The notes: a model not told the origin generated them from the letters alone. A stretch of 64,000 nucleotides of DNA from CAVSSX01 sp963730735 (GCA_963730735.1 CAVSSX010000010.1:62001-126000); one strand, 5' to 3'. Counted from the stretch's first letter, positions 34,044 through 43,272 are shown. A program made the numbers and translations.

Positions 34044-35884
34044 ATGCTCCAATCCGACGACTTCGAGAACGACACGAGCCCCCGTGAACGAGACGGCTCG
34101 GTCGACCTCGCCCGCGACGCCGAGCTCGTCCGCCGCTGCCAGGGGGGCGACCAGCAGGCCTTCCAGGAGCTCTACGAGCGGTACCACCGCCGGCTCTACT
34201 ACTACTGCCTCCGCCAGGTGCGGCAGCACCACGAGGCCGAGGACGCCACCCAGGAGGTCTTCTCCAAGGCCTGGCGGGCCCTCCCCAACTTCTCCGGCGA
34301 GCGGCGCTTCTACCCCTGGCTGACCGTCATCGCCTCGAACGTCTGCACCGACATGTACCGCAAGTCCCACCGGACGGTGCCGGTGAGCGACGTGCCGCAG
34401 AACGAGGTCGACGTCCGCACGGCCGACTCGGACGAGCAGCTGATCCAAGAGGTCGACAGCGAGATGGCCGTCAAGGCCCTCGGGCGGCTCTCCCGCCGCC
34501 ACCAGCGGATCATCGCCCTGCACGAAGGCTCGGAGTGGTCGACCCGGGAGATCGCCGACCTCGAGGGCATCAGCGTCTCGGCCACCGAGACCCTCCTGTG
34601 GCGGGCCCGCCAGGCGCTCAAGCGCGAGTTCGCCGACGTCGCCCGGGCCGGCGGCCGCTACGGGATCGGCCTGGGCGTCGCCCTCGCCGGCATCCGTCGC
34701 TTCGTCCTGCGCTCGGGCATCAAGACGTCCTCCAAGATCGCCTTCCTCCCCTCGCTCCGCAGTCCCATCGGCCCCACCATGGCCCTCGCCGGGACCCTGG
34801 CCGTCACCGGTGCGGTCACCGGCGTGGTGACCGGGGCCGTCTGGGTGGGCTCCTCCAACCAGACCTACGCCGCCGCCGCCACCCCCCAGCAGCAGCCGAA
34901 CTCGGTCGACCTGGTCAACGGGTCCCCGCAGGTGGCCGTGGACGGCGACTTCGCCGCCGCCATGAACGGCATCCCGATCGCCCTCGGCAACAGCGTCGTC
35001 GGCACCATGTTCGGTCTCGAGTCCTCCAACCTCGGCGGCGCCGGGAGTTGGAGCATCGGGGCCGCCGGCACCACCGCCGCCAACTCGACCCTCCTGTCCG
35101 ACGACGGGACGCTGCCCGACGGCTCGGACCCGGGCACCGACCCGACCGACACCACGGACACCACCGACCCGACCGATCCCGGCGACACGACCGACACCAC
35201 CCAGCCGGACCACCCGATCGCCGACGCCGTGCAGAAGTTCCTCGAGTCCCTGGCGGCCCAGAACGCCAACTCGAACATCCTGGCCATCCTGAGCCAGGCG
35301 GTGACGGGCAGCGGGACCACCACCACCACGACGCCGACCACCACCGACGGCACGGGGACCGACGGCACCGGACCGACGGCACGGGCACCGACGGGTCCAC
35401 GTCGGGTGACACGTCGGGTGACACGTCGACGAGCACGGTCCAGTCGACCATCGACGCCATCCTGCAGGCCGCCGAGGAAGCCCTCCAGGCGGCCGAGGCC
35501 GCCTGGGCCAAGGCCCACCCGACGACGACCACCACCACGGCGCCGCCGGCCACCACCTCGACCACGGCTCCGGTGACCACGACCACCACGGCGCCGACCA
35601 CCACCAGCACGACGTCGTCGACCACCACGTCGACCACCTCGACCACGTCGACCACCCTGCCGCCGACCACCTCGACGACGGCACCGACCACCACGACGAC
35701 GGCACCGACGACGACCACCACGACCAAGCCGGCGACGACCACCACGACCAAACCCACGACCACCACGACGACGAAGCCGCCCAAGACGACGACGACCACC
35801 GCCCCGGGCTCGACCACCACCACCACGACGGCGCCCCTCCAGGGCCTCTTGTGCAAGCTGTTCGGGATCGGCTGCAACACCTGA
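34044..35884 (+). CDS. ECF sigma factor fused to membrane helix and Thr-rich outer domain, frameshifted
   Basis: The N-terminal 195 residues are a complete ECF sigma factor: region 2 (ELYERYHRRLYYYCLRQVR, EDATQEVFSKAWRALPNF) and region 4 (LSRRHQRIIALHEGSEWSTR, SATETLLWRARQALKREF). A membrane helix follows (about residues 252-275, MALAGTLAVTGAVTGVVTGA), then an outer region rich in Thr, Asp, Pro and Ser. Near 35371 the frame changes: supplying one base in ACCGGACCG restores a Thr/Asp/Gly repeat, then a helix (IDAILQAAEEALQAAEAAWA), more than 100 Thr/Pro/Lys residues and a C-terminus LLCKLFGIGCNT with two Cys. The full product has about 613 residues. The sigma domain would be held at the membrane until released. 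Confidence 0.82.
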
Positions 35885-35934
35885 CCCGACCGGTCCGGCG
35901 TCCGATGACGCCACCGCCCCGCTCGAACTGACCA

Positions 35935-35962
35935 CCAGCCGCCGTCAAGGGGCGGCGGCTGG
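35935..35962. terminator. Bidirectional terminator hairpin
   Basis: A perfect 10-bp stem (CCAGCCGCCG and its complement) between two convergent genes, the sigma factor and the aldose epimerase. Confidence 0.7.
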
Positions 35963-36020
35963 GCAGTGCGAGAAGTGGGCGACGGCCGTCAGGCCCTGAC
36001 GGCGGACCTCGCCCGACGGG

Positions 36021-36965
36021 TCAACCGGGGCGGAGCCCCCACGTCGCCTCCCAGGCCTGGTTCGGCTCGAGCACGACCAGATCGTCACCCGAACGGAAGG
36101 CGTCGGGCGGGCACGTCATCGGCTCGATGGCCACCGCCGCCCGCTTGCGGTCGGGGTCGCCGATGGTGTCGCCCGTGTAACACATGAGGTACGAGAAGCG
36201 ATCGTCGACCCACAGCTCGAGGCTCCGGTCGTCGATCGGGTTGCGCAGCGACGCCCGGGCCAGGCCGTCGCCGTCGCGACGGAGCCCGGTGAAGGCGGTG
36301 TCCATCTGGCTGTGTCCGATGGAGCGGCTGCGCAGATAGTCGAACTCGGAGCCGGCCACGTCCACGACCTCACCCGTCGGCAGGCCCCGCTCGTCGAGCA
36401 CCAGCCGCTGGGTGGCCGGCAGGTGGAGGATCGACGAGTCGACCCGGTCGGTGCCGACGGTGAGGTACGGGTGGAAGCCGAGGCCGAAGGGCAGCGTCAG
36501 GTGGCCGGGGTTGCTGGCCGTGGTGGTCACCGACAAGCCTTCGCGGCCGAGCCGGTACTCCACTCGAAGGTCGAGGAGGAACGGGTAGGCCGGCATCGGA
36601 TGGATCCGGTAGGTCAGGACGACCACGTTCTGGGCGTGAGCCTCGACGTCCCAGGGCGACCAGCGGACCAACCCGTGGATGGCGTTGGACTTCTCGACCT
36701 CGTTCAGGGGCGCCGCGCCGGCGACCCCGGCGAACTCGTAGGTCCCGTCACCCAGCCGGTTGGGCCACGGCGCCAGCACCTGACCGCGTCCGCTGTGTGA
36801 CCATTCGTCCGCCCCGAAGCCGTCGATCACCGGTTGGCCACTCACCGTGTAGGACCGCAGCGTGGCACCCACCTCGGCCACCACCACCTGCTGGCGCCCG
36901 TGTCCGATCATCCACTGCTTGCCGGTGGGAGAACTGGGACCGTCGAGGTCGTGGCGGAGCGGCAT
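36021..36965 (-). CDS. Aldose 1-epimerase family protein
   Basis: A 314-residue galactose-mutarotase-like beta-sandwich enzyme: RQQVVVAEVGATLRSYTVSG, VLAPWPNRLGDGTYEFAGV, NAIHGLVRWSPW (catalytic His), LTLPFGLGFHPYLTVG (second His) and VAIEPMTCPPDAFRSGDDLV (catalytic Glu). It interconverts alpha and beta anomers of a hexose or hexose phosphate. It is divergent from surE, with only about 50 bases between the start codons. Confidence 0.88.
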   Translation of the reverse strand: MPLRHDLDGPSSPTGKQWMIGHGRQQVVVAEVGATLRSYTVSGQPVIDGFGADEWSHSGRGQVLAPWPNRLGDGTYEFAGVAGAAPLNEVEKSNAIHGLVRWSPWDVEAHAQNVVVLTYRIHPMPAYPFLLDLRVEYRLGREGLSVTTTASNPGHLTLPFGLGFHPYLTVGTDRVDSSILHLPATQRLVLDERGLPTGEVVDVAGSEFDYLRSRSIGHSQMDTAFTGLRRDGDGLARASLRNPIDDRSLELWVDDRFSYLMCYTGDTIGDPDRKRAAVAIEPMTCPPDAFRSGDDLVVLEPNQAWEATWGLRPG

Positions 36966-37013
36966 GTGGTCACCAGTCTGGGAGGGGTCCGGTCGGCGGT
37001 ATCGTACTGGCGC

Positions 37014-37880
37014 GTGCGGATCCTGGTGACCAATGACGACGGGGTCCATGCGCCGGGCTTGGCGGCGATCGCCCGGGCCCTGGCCACCTGGTCGGCGGCG
37101 GCCTCCGACGGTGAGGAACGCGATGTCGTGGTGGTGGCCCCGCTGATCAATTTCAGCGGGGCGAGCGCCGCCGTCGGCACGGTCTACGAGCGCGACGCCA
37201 TCGACTACCGACGGGTGGTCATCGAAGGGGCCGAGGCGCTCCCGACCTTCGGCATCGACGGATCGCCCGCCTTGTCCACCATCGTCGGCATCCTCGGCGG
37301 CTTCGGCCCGACGCCCGACCTCGTCGTCTCCGGCGTGAACCTCGGGATCAACGTCGGCCGCTCGGTGCTGCACTCGGGCACCGTCGGCGCCGCGCTGACG
37401 GCGTCGCAGATGGGCGTGCGCGGCCTCGCCCTCTCGATCCGATCCATCAAGGGCCCCATCCCCTGGACGACGGCCACCACCTGTGCCGTCCAGCTGTTGC
37501 CCACGATGGCCGCCGCCCCGCCGGGCACGGTGTTGAACCTCAACGTCCCGGCGGTGGAGCTCGACGAGCTGCGCGGTGTGCGGCGCGGCCGGGTGAGCCG
37601 CATCGGTCTGATCAAGGCGGCGACGACCGAGGGCGGTCCCTTCACCCGACCCGACGTCGCGCCGGGCCACGAGGGGAAGGTGGCGCTGGTCCTCGGGGCC
37701 GCCGTGCCGGAGCTCGGCGCGGTCGACGACGGTGACCCGAGTGACGACGCCGCCTTGGTCGCCGAGGGCTACGCGTCACTGACGCCACTGGTCAGCGTGC
37801 GGGCCGATGAGCGCCCCGACACCGAAGAAATCGTGCAACGGGCGCTTACCTCGCTGCAGCCCCTCTTGACCCCCCGCTGA
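37014..37880 (+). CDS. surE: 5'/3'-nucleotidase SurE
   Basis: A 288-residue metal-dependent nucleotidase that removes phosphate from nucleoside monophosphates. The N-terminus RILVTNDDGVHAPGL holds the metal-binding Asp pair, INFSGASAAVG the conserved Ser loop, and PDLVVSGVNLGINVGRSVLH with SGTVGAALTASQMG the rest of the active site. The GTG start at 37014 fits the SurE N-terminus exactly. About 465 bases of non-coding DNA follow. Confidence 0.92.
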   Translation: MRILVTNDDGVHAPGLAAIARALATWSAAASDGEERDVVVVAPLINFSGASAAVGTVYERDAIDYRRVVIEGAEALPTFGIDGSPALSTIVGILGGFGPTPDLVVSGVNLGINVGRSVLHSGTVGAALTASQMGVRGLALSIRSIKGPIPWTTATTCAVQLLPTMAAAPPGTVLNLNVPAVELDELRGVRRGRVSRIGLIKAATTEGGPFTRPDVAPGHEGKVALVLGAAVPELGAVDDGDPSDDAALVAEGYASLTPLVSVRADERPDTEEIVQRALTSLQPLLTPR

Positions 37881-38347
37881 CCTCGGCCCACGCGTCGAGC
37901 CGACCGTCGGCGTCGCCATTCGGCGGTCCGCCGACGGCGCGACCCGTTGCTCACCCACAGTGGGTGGGGTACGTTGCGCCCACTCGTTCAACCAACGGTG
38001 AGCGAGCCACCACACAGCGCGGAGGCTGTGAGCGGGGCGAAGTAGCGCTTCCCGGTGGCTCTTCCCGCTGCCGCTCCATTCCACTTCGGCCCACCGGGCC
38101 CTAGCGGCTGACGATCGCGGCGGCGCCCGACCGACCCACGACCCCTGGCTCTTCCTCCGCGCGCCAACACGGAGGCATCAGCACCGACATCCAGGGTCTT
38201 CCCGTCTGCACCTCGTAGGGACCTACGTGAGTCCAGGGCCGCCCGTCCTTCCGACGCCGGCTTGCGAGATGAATGCACCAAGGACGGCTGCCCGCATTCC
38301 ATGCCCACCGAGCCTCCGGGCTCGTCCTCACGAAGAGGAGGCGCAAA
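37881..38347 (+). promoter_or_regulatory. Long structured leader upstream of the transglycosylase gene
   Basis: A 467-base gap with several RNA-like hairpins: CCGTCCTT (38243-38250) pairs with AAGGACGG (38280-38287), and CGAGCC-TCCG-GGCTCG (38309-38324) lies just before the ribosome site. CCGGTGG near 38053 pairs with CCACCGG near 38092. Rpf genes in actinobacteria often have a c-di-AMP riboswitch (ydaO) here, but I do not find its conserved core sequences, so I do not call one. Confidence 0.45.
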
Positions 38348-39165
38348 ATGCGCAAGCACCGATTGTTTGGCTTCACCATCGCTCTCCTGGTCGTGGTCGG
38401 CGTGTCGCTCCCCCCGTCGACCGTCGCCAATGCCTCGAACACCCCGTCGACCGGCGGCGTCGACCGCACAGCCGAGCGGGCCGGCCCCGACGGCGAAGCT
38501 CCTCGTCGACTCGAACGTGACGACCACCGACACCCCGTCGAACGCCGACGGCATCGCCGCCGACTACCGGATCGCACCGACCACGACGATCCCGGTGGCC
38601 GCACCCGCCGACGACCTCTCGACGATCCCCGGGCGTGGCACCGGTCAACCTGCCGGCCACCGTCTTCCCCCAACAGCGCGCCTACTTCGGCGACCTGGCC
38701 GTCCAACAACAGACCCAGATCGACGCCGCCCTCGTCTCCATCACCTACCTGCGCTCGCTGGCCGCCGCCCAAGCGGCCCAGGCGGCGGCAGCCCAAGCGG
38801 CGGCGGCCCACGCCGCGGCCTCGGCGGCCCAAGCGGCGGCGGCGGCGTTCGCCGGCGCGCAACACGCCGCCATCCCGGCAGCCACACCGACGCCGACGGC
38901 ACCGGCGGCGTCCACGGGCGCGGCACCGGCCGGGGGTGCGTGGGCCGAACTCCGTCAGTGCGAGTCGGGCGGCAACTACGCCGAGAACACCGGCAACGGG
39001 TACTACGGCGCCTACCAGTTCGCGCTGGCCACCTGGAACGGACTCGGGTTCTCGGGACTCCCCAGCCAGGCCTCCCCGGCCACCCAGGACGCGGCGGCGG
39101 CCGAGCTCCAGGCGCGCAGCGGCTGGGGCCAGTGGCCGGCGTGCTCCCGCAAGCTCGGACTCTGA
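38348..39165 (+). CDS. Secreted Rpf-like transglycosylase, two frameshifts
   Basis: Peptidoglycan-cleaving resuscitation-promoting-factor-type protein. An AGGAGG ribosome site and a signal peptide (MRKHRLFGFTIALLVVVGVS) are in one frame. From about 38440-38490 a second frame carries the linker KLLVDSNVTTTDTPSNADG. From about 38632 a third frame carries VNLPATVFPQQRAYFGD, a long Ala/Gln helix and the catalytic domain GAWAELRQCESGGNYAENTG, GYYGAYQFALATWNGLGF and GWGQWPACSRKLGL. The catalytic Glu follows the first Cys (CESGG). Removing one base at each junction restores a protein of about 271 residues. The long Ala-rich segment could span the wall. Confidence 0.8.
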
Positions 39166-39217
39166 GCCGACCCGGGTCGCACCCATACACCAGTAAACGA
39201 ACGGGTTCTGCGCGGCG

Positions 39218-39655
39218 TCAGTCGTCGTGGTCGCGACCCGGTCGTCGCAGCCGCTTGACGTCGGACCGCTGACGCTTGCTCTCGAGCCGTCGCTCCTTCG
39301 AGCCCCGCGACGGTCGGGTCGGTCGTCGCGGGGCATCGACCCGGAGCCCGTCGGCGATGCGCTCGGCCAGGCGGGTGAGGGCCAGCTGGCGGTTGCGGGC
39401 CTGGGAGCGGTCGTCGGTGGCGCTCGCCCGGACCACCGTCCCGAGTCGCTCGATCAAACGGGCCCGCTGACGGGGCCCGAGCACCGACGAGCGCTCGACG
39501 TCGAACCACACCTCGACCCGGCTGGCCGTCCGGTTGGCGTGCTGGCCGCCCGGGCCGCCGGACGTCACGGCCCGCCAGCCGATCTCGTCCAGGGGGATGG
39601 CCAGCGAACGGGTCACCCGCAGCACACCGTCCTCGACGCCACGTCCTTCGGCCAC
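39218..39655 (-). CDS. arfB: Peptidyl-tRNA hydrolase ArfB-type ribosome rescue factor
   Basis: A 145-residue release-factor-like protein. The GGQ motif in VTSGGPGGQHANRTASRVEV hydrolyses peptidyl-tRNA. The domain is short, lacks the codon-recognition domain of RF1/RF2, and ends in a basic tail (RPSRGSKERRLESKRQRSDV) of the kind that enters the empty mRNA channel of stalled ribosomes. It starts IPLDEIGWRAVTSGG-like ArfB proteins do. ATG at 39655. It is divergent from the aldo/keto reductase gene, with 76 bases between. Confidence 0.87.
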   Translation of the reverse strand: MAEGRGVEDGVLRVTRSLAIPLDEIGWRAVTSGGPGGQHANRTASRVEVWFDVERSSVLGPRQRARLIERLGTVVRASATDDRSQARNRQLALTRLAERIADGLRVDAPRRPTRPSRGSKERRLESKRQRSDVKRLRRPGRDHDD

Positions 39656-39731
39656 GGCGCGAGCGTAGGCACCGTCACGCCGGGGCGTGGTGACCGACCC
39701 CGCCCGGTGACCCCTCCACTACGCTCCGGCG

Positions 39732-40733
39732 ATGGACTACCGACACCTCGGCAACAGCGGCATGATGGTCTCGGCCATCTCCTACGGCAACTGGATCACC
39801 CACGGCGGCCAGATCGGCGAGGACGCCGCTGTCGCTTGTGTGCACGCCGCCCTCGACGTCGGCATCACCACCTTCGACACCGCCGACGCCTACAACGTGG
39901 GTCGGGCCGAGGAGGTGCTCGGTCGGGCGCTCGCCGGTCAGAAGCACCAGGGCATCGAGATCTTCACCAAGGTCTACTGGCCGACCGGCCCCAACCCCAA
40001 CGACCGGGGACTGTCGCGCAAGCACATCATCGACTCCTGCAACGCCTCGCTCCGCCGACTGCAGACCGAGACGATCGACCTCTACCAGGCGCACCGCTTC
40101 GACGTGGAGACGCCGCTCGAGGAGACGCTGCAGGCCTTCGACGACCTCGTGCGTCAAGGCAAGGTCCACTACATCGGGGTCTCGGAGTGGTCGGCCAGCG
40201 AGATCGCCGAGGCCCTGCGCATCGCCGACGAGCTGGGGCTCGACCGGATCATCTCCAACCAGCCCCAGTACTCCCTCCTGTGGCGGGTGATCGAGGAGGA
40301 GATCGTCCCTTTGTCCGAGCGGGAGGGCATCGGCCAGATCGTGTGGTCGCCGTTGGCCCAGGGCGTGCTGACCGGCAAGTACCTCCCCGGCTCCCCGCCG
40401 CCCGAGGGCTCCCGGGCCACCGACGAGTCGGGGGGCTCCCGGTTCATCAACCGGATGCTCACCGACGAGGTCCTCGAGCCGGTGGCCAGGTTCGCCGAGC
40501 TGTCACGCGACGCCGGCTACACGCCGGCCGAGGTGGCGCTGGCCTGGGTGCTGCGCAATCCCAACGTGGCCTCGGCCATCGTCGGCGCCACTCGGCCCGA
40601 GCAGGTGCTCGAGAACGTGAAGGCCATCGACGTGACGCTCGACGACGACCTGGTGGCGGCCATCGATGCCGCCCTCGAGCCGGCCATCCAGCGCGACCCC
40701 TCCCTGACCGTCAGCCCGTCGGCCCGCCCCTGA
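39732..40733 (+). CDS. Aldo/keto reductase (potassium-channel beta-subunit type)
   Basis: A 333-residue NADPH-dependent TIM-barrel oxidoreductase. The tetrad is visible as Asp and Tyr (TFDTADAYNVG), Lys (IFTKVYW) and His (LYQAHRFD). SNQPQYSLLWRVIEEEIVPL and AIVGATRPEQVLENVKAI are the cofactor-binding strands of the AKR6/YghZ-like subgroup. The substrate is an unidentified carbonyl compound. It is monocistronic; the CsoR operon starts 93 bases downstream. Confidence 0.9.
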   Translation: MDYRHLGNSGMMVSAISYGNWITHGGQIGEDAAVACVHAALDVGITTFDTADAYNVGRAEEVLGRALAGQKHQGIEIFTKVYWPTGPNPNDRGLSRKHIIDSCNASLRRLQTETIDLYQAHRFDVETPLEETLQAFDDLVRQGKVHYIGVSEWSASEIAEALRIADELGLDRIISNQPQYSLLWRVIEEEIVPLSEREGIGQIVWSPLAQGVLTGKYLPGSPPPEGSRATDESGGSRFINRMLTDEVLEPVARFAELSRDAGYTPAEVALAWVLRNPNVASAIVGATRPEQVLENVKAIDVTLDDDLVAAIDAALEPAIQRDPSLTVSPSARP

Positions 40734-40781
40734 TCGGGCACCGGGCACCCGGCCCGGACCCCGCCGCCACCGTCCCGTCAC

Positions 40782-40798
40782 ATACCCCCTAGGGGTAT
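40782..40798 (+). promoter_or_regulatory. CsoR-type operator overlapping a -10 element
   Basis: ATACCCC-CTA-GGGGTAT, perfect 7-bp arms around three bases, is the GC-rich pseudo-palindrome typical of CsoR/RcnR repressor sites. TATACT at 40796-40801 overlaps its right end and is a good -10 box, so a bound repressor would block RNA polymerase. The csoR-like start codon is 28 bases downstream of the operator. Confidence 0.85.
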
Positions 40799-40825
40799 AC
40801 TCCGGCGAGGACGAGGAGGGCGCGC

Positions 40826-41110
40826 ATGCCGGTCGGGTACGGGGAGCACAAGGACCAGGTCCAGGCCAAGCTCCGGCGGATCGAGGGTCAGGTCCGGGGC
40901 CTCCAACGGATGGTCGACGAGGACACCTACTGCATCGACATCCTGAACCAGGTGGCCGCGGCCACCCGGGCCCTCCAGGGCGTGGCCGTGCAACTGCTCG
41001 GTGACCACCTGGCCCACTGCGTCCACGAGGCGGTCCTGGCCGGTGGCCCGGGGGCCGACGAGAAGATCGACGAGGCCAACCGGGCGATCGAACGCCTGGT
41101 CCGCTCCTAG
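40826..41110 (+). CDS. csoR: CsoR-family metal-sensing repressor
   Basis: A 94-residue all-helical repressor. The metal ligands Cys36 (DEDTYCIDIL), His61 and Cys65 (GDHLAHCVHEAV) form the Cu(I)-binding C-H-C set of CsoR proteins. LRRIEGQVRGLQRMVDED is the conserved DNA-binding region. When it binds Cu(I) it should leave the operator just upstream and allow expression of itself and the permease gene, which begins eight bases behind it. A sulfide- or nickel-sensing paralogue is less likely from the ligand set. Confidence 0.88.
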   Translation: MPVGYGEHKDQVQAKLRRIEGQVRGLQRMVDEDTYCIDILNQVAAATRALQGVAVQLLGDHLAHCVHEAVLAGGPGADEKIDEANRAIERLVRS

Positions 41111-41118
41111 GCCGACCG

Positions 41119-42487
41119 GTGCACGCCCTCCTGGCGCTCACCCCCGGCGGCCTCCTGACCGACATCGGGCGCAGCCTGCGCGAGGGCCTCTACATGTTCT
41201 GGGAGACCCTCTGGGCCCTGGTGCTCGGCTTCGGGCTCTCGGGAGCGGTCCAAGCCTTCGTGTCGCGCCGGGAGCTGCAGGCCACGCTGGGCGACCACCG
41301 GCCGGCGGCCGTCCTCCGGGCCTCGGGGTTCGGCATGGTGTCGTCCTCGTGTTCCTACGCCGCTTCGGCCCTGGCCAAGTCCCTCTTCCAGAAGGGGGCC
41401 GACTTCGTGGCCGCCATGATCTTCATGTTCGCCTCGACCAACCTGGTGGTCGAGCTCGGCATCATCCTGGTCGTGCTGATCGGCTGGCAATTCGCCGTCG
41501 GCGAGTTCGTGGGCGGGGCCATCATGATCGGGTTGCTGGCCCTGGTCGGTCCGATCGCCTTCGCCCCCCGCCTGGTCGAGGCGGCCCGTCGCCGGGTGCA
41601 GCGTGAGGCGGCGACGGTCACCGGCGCCCACGACCACCACGGTCCGGCCGAGCACCACCACCACGAGCCGTCGGGCGACGAGGGGCCGATCGGGCCACGA
41701 CGCCGGGACGGCCGAGGACCCCGACACCGAGCCCTGGTCGCTCCGACTGCGCTCCCGGGCGGGATGGACCGACGCCGCCAGCTACACCATGGCCGACCTC
41801 ACCATGCTCCGGCGGGAGATGGTCATCGGCTACGTGGTGGCCGGCTTCCTGGCCACCCTGGTCCCCGACCACGTCTGGCACGCCGTCTTCTGGCAGGGCC
41901 ACGGGTTCTGGACCACCCTCGAGAACGTCATCGTCGGCCCGTTCATCGCCCTCATCAGCTTCGTCTGCTCGATCGGCAACGTGCCGCTGGCCGCCGCCCT
42001 GTGGGTCGGCGGCATCAGCTTCGGCGGGGTGATCAGCTTCATCTTCGCCGACCTCATCGCCCTGCCCATCCTGCTGATCTACCGCAAGCTCTACGGCGGC
42101 CGGATGGCCCTGCGGATGCTCGCCACCTTCTGGATCATCATGTCCCTGGCCGGGCTGGCCACCGAGCTCCTGTTCCGGGCCATCGGCATCATCCCGACCA
42201 CCCGGCACTCGACGATCACCGACGAGCACTTCTCCTGGAACTACACCACGTGGCTCAACATCGTGTTCCTCCTCGTCTTCGGCCTCCTCTACTGGCTCTA
42301 CCGACACCGAGACCAGTTCGGGAGCGAGGGTCGCTACGCCATCGACCCGGTGTGCGGCATGCAGGTGGAGGTCGCCCACGCGCCGGCCACGATGCGCCAG
42401 GACGGGGTCGACCTCTACTTCTGCTCCGACCACTGCCTCGGCCAGTTCCGCGCCCAACCGGGTCCCCGCGTCAGACTGGAGCAATGA
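41119..42487 (+). CDS. Permease (DUF318-like) with His-rich loop and C-terminal YHS domain, frameshifted
   Basis: Integral membrane protein, probably a metal exporter. The first half has four helices (GLYMFWETLWALVLGFGLSG, FGMVSSSCSYAASALAKSLF, FVAAMIFMFASTNLVVELGI). A cytoplasmic loop with GAHDHHGPAEHHHHEP should bind metal. The second half (MVIGYVVAGFLATLVPDHVW, FVCSIGNVPLAAALWVGGIS) is followed by a YHS domain (IDPVCGMQVEVAHAPA, YFCSDHCLGQF). The halves lie in different frames; one extra base near 41691-41696 separates them. The intact protein has about 455 residues. GTG start. Its stop overlaps the next gene (ATGA). Confidence 0.82.
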
Positions 42488-42840
42488 CCGCCGACGCCCT
42501 CGAGCAGATCCGGCGCTCGTGCCTCGGCCTGCCCGAGGTCACCGAGCGGCTCAGCCACGGCTCGCCGGCGTTCTTCGCCCGCAACAAGCGGTCCTTCGTC
42601 ATGTTCTGGGACAACCACCACGGTGACGGGCGCCTGGCCGTGTGGTGCGCCGCCCCCCACGGCGCCCAGGCGGCGCTGCTCGACGAGGACCCCGAGGTCT
42701 ACTTCCGACCGCCCTACGTGGGCGCCCGGGGCTGGATCGGCGTGCGCCTCGACCGCGGCGTGCCGTGGGAGGAGATCGACGTCCTGATCGAGCAGGCCTA
42801 CCAGACCGTGGCCCCCCGAGTCCGCCCGGCCCGGCCCTAG
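42484..42840 (+). CDS. MmcQ/YjbR family protein
   Basis: A 118-residue small protein: LEQIRRSCLGLPEVTERLSH, GSPAFFARNKRSFVMFWDNH, RPPYVGARGWIGVRLDRGVP and WEEIDVLIEQAYQTVAPRVR. This is the CyaY-like fold of the MmcQ/YjbR family, sometimes called DNA-binding, with no proven role. The ATG overlaps the permease stop. Its position inside the metal operon may only reflect gene packing. Confidence 0.85.
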   Translation: MTADALEQIRRSCLGLPEVTERLSHGSPAFFARNKRSFVMFWDNHHGDGRLAVWCAAPHGAQAALLDEDPEVYFRPPYVGARGWIGVRLDRGVPWEEIDVLIEQAYQTVAPRVRPARP

Positions 42841-43272
42841 GTGGCCGGCACCCCCGAGGTCCGCCGTCGCCAGCGGGTGGCGGTGTACGGCATCTGCGAG
42901 GACGACGAGGGCCAGGTCCTCTTGACCCGGGCGGCGCCGTCGCTCACCGTGCGAGGCCAGTGGTTCCTGCCGGGTGGTGGGATCGACCACGGCGAGGACC
43001 CGGTGGCCGCCCTGCGGCGCGAGTTCGTCGAGGAGACCGGGCTGCACGTCGAGGTGGGCGAGCTGCGAGGCGTGCTCTCCGACGTCACCGAGCTTCCCGG
43101 CCACCTCAGCCTGCACACCATCCGTCTGATCTACGGCATCGTGTCGTTCTCGGGCACGCTGGCCGACGAGACCGACGGCTCGTCGGACGCCGCCCGGTGG
43201 GTGAGCCTGAAGGAGGTGTGGTCGTACCCGCTCCTCCCCTACGTCCGCCGCTCGCTGGAGGAGCTCCGCTGA
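42841..43272 (+). CDS. NUDIX hydrolase
   Basis: A 143-residue pyrophosphohydrolase. The Nudix box is complete: GGGIDHGEDPVAALRREF followed by VEETGL, with the metal-binding Glu residues in place. RQRVAVYGICEDDEGQVLLT opens the domain. The substrate is not defined. The GTG start directly follows the previous stop, so it is co-translated with the YjbR-like protein. Confidence 0.88.
   Translation: MAGTPEVRRRQRVAVYGICEDDEGQVLLTRAAPSLTVRGQWFLPGGGIDHGEDPVAALRREFVEETGLHVEVGELRGVLSDVTELPGHLSLHTIRLIYGIVSFSGTLADETDGSSDAARWVSLKEVWSYPLLPYVRRSLEELR

Noticed and set aside
35300..35880. Programmed frameshifting in the Thr-repeat of the sigma factor
   Set aside because: No slippery heptamer or pseudoknot seen, and the same type of one-base loss occurs in many unrelated genes here. 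A technical cause is more likely.
37881..38347. A c-di-AMP (ydaO) riboswitch before the Rpf-like gene
   Set aside because: Context fits, but I could not find the conserved core sequences near the gene. It is kept only as a structured leader.
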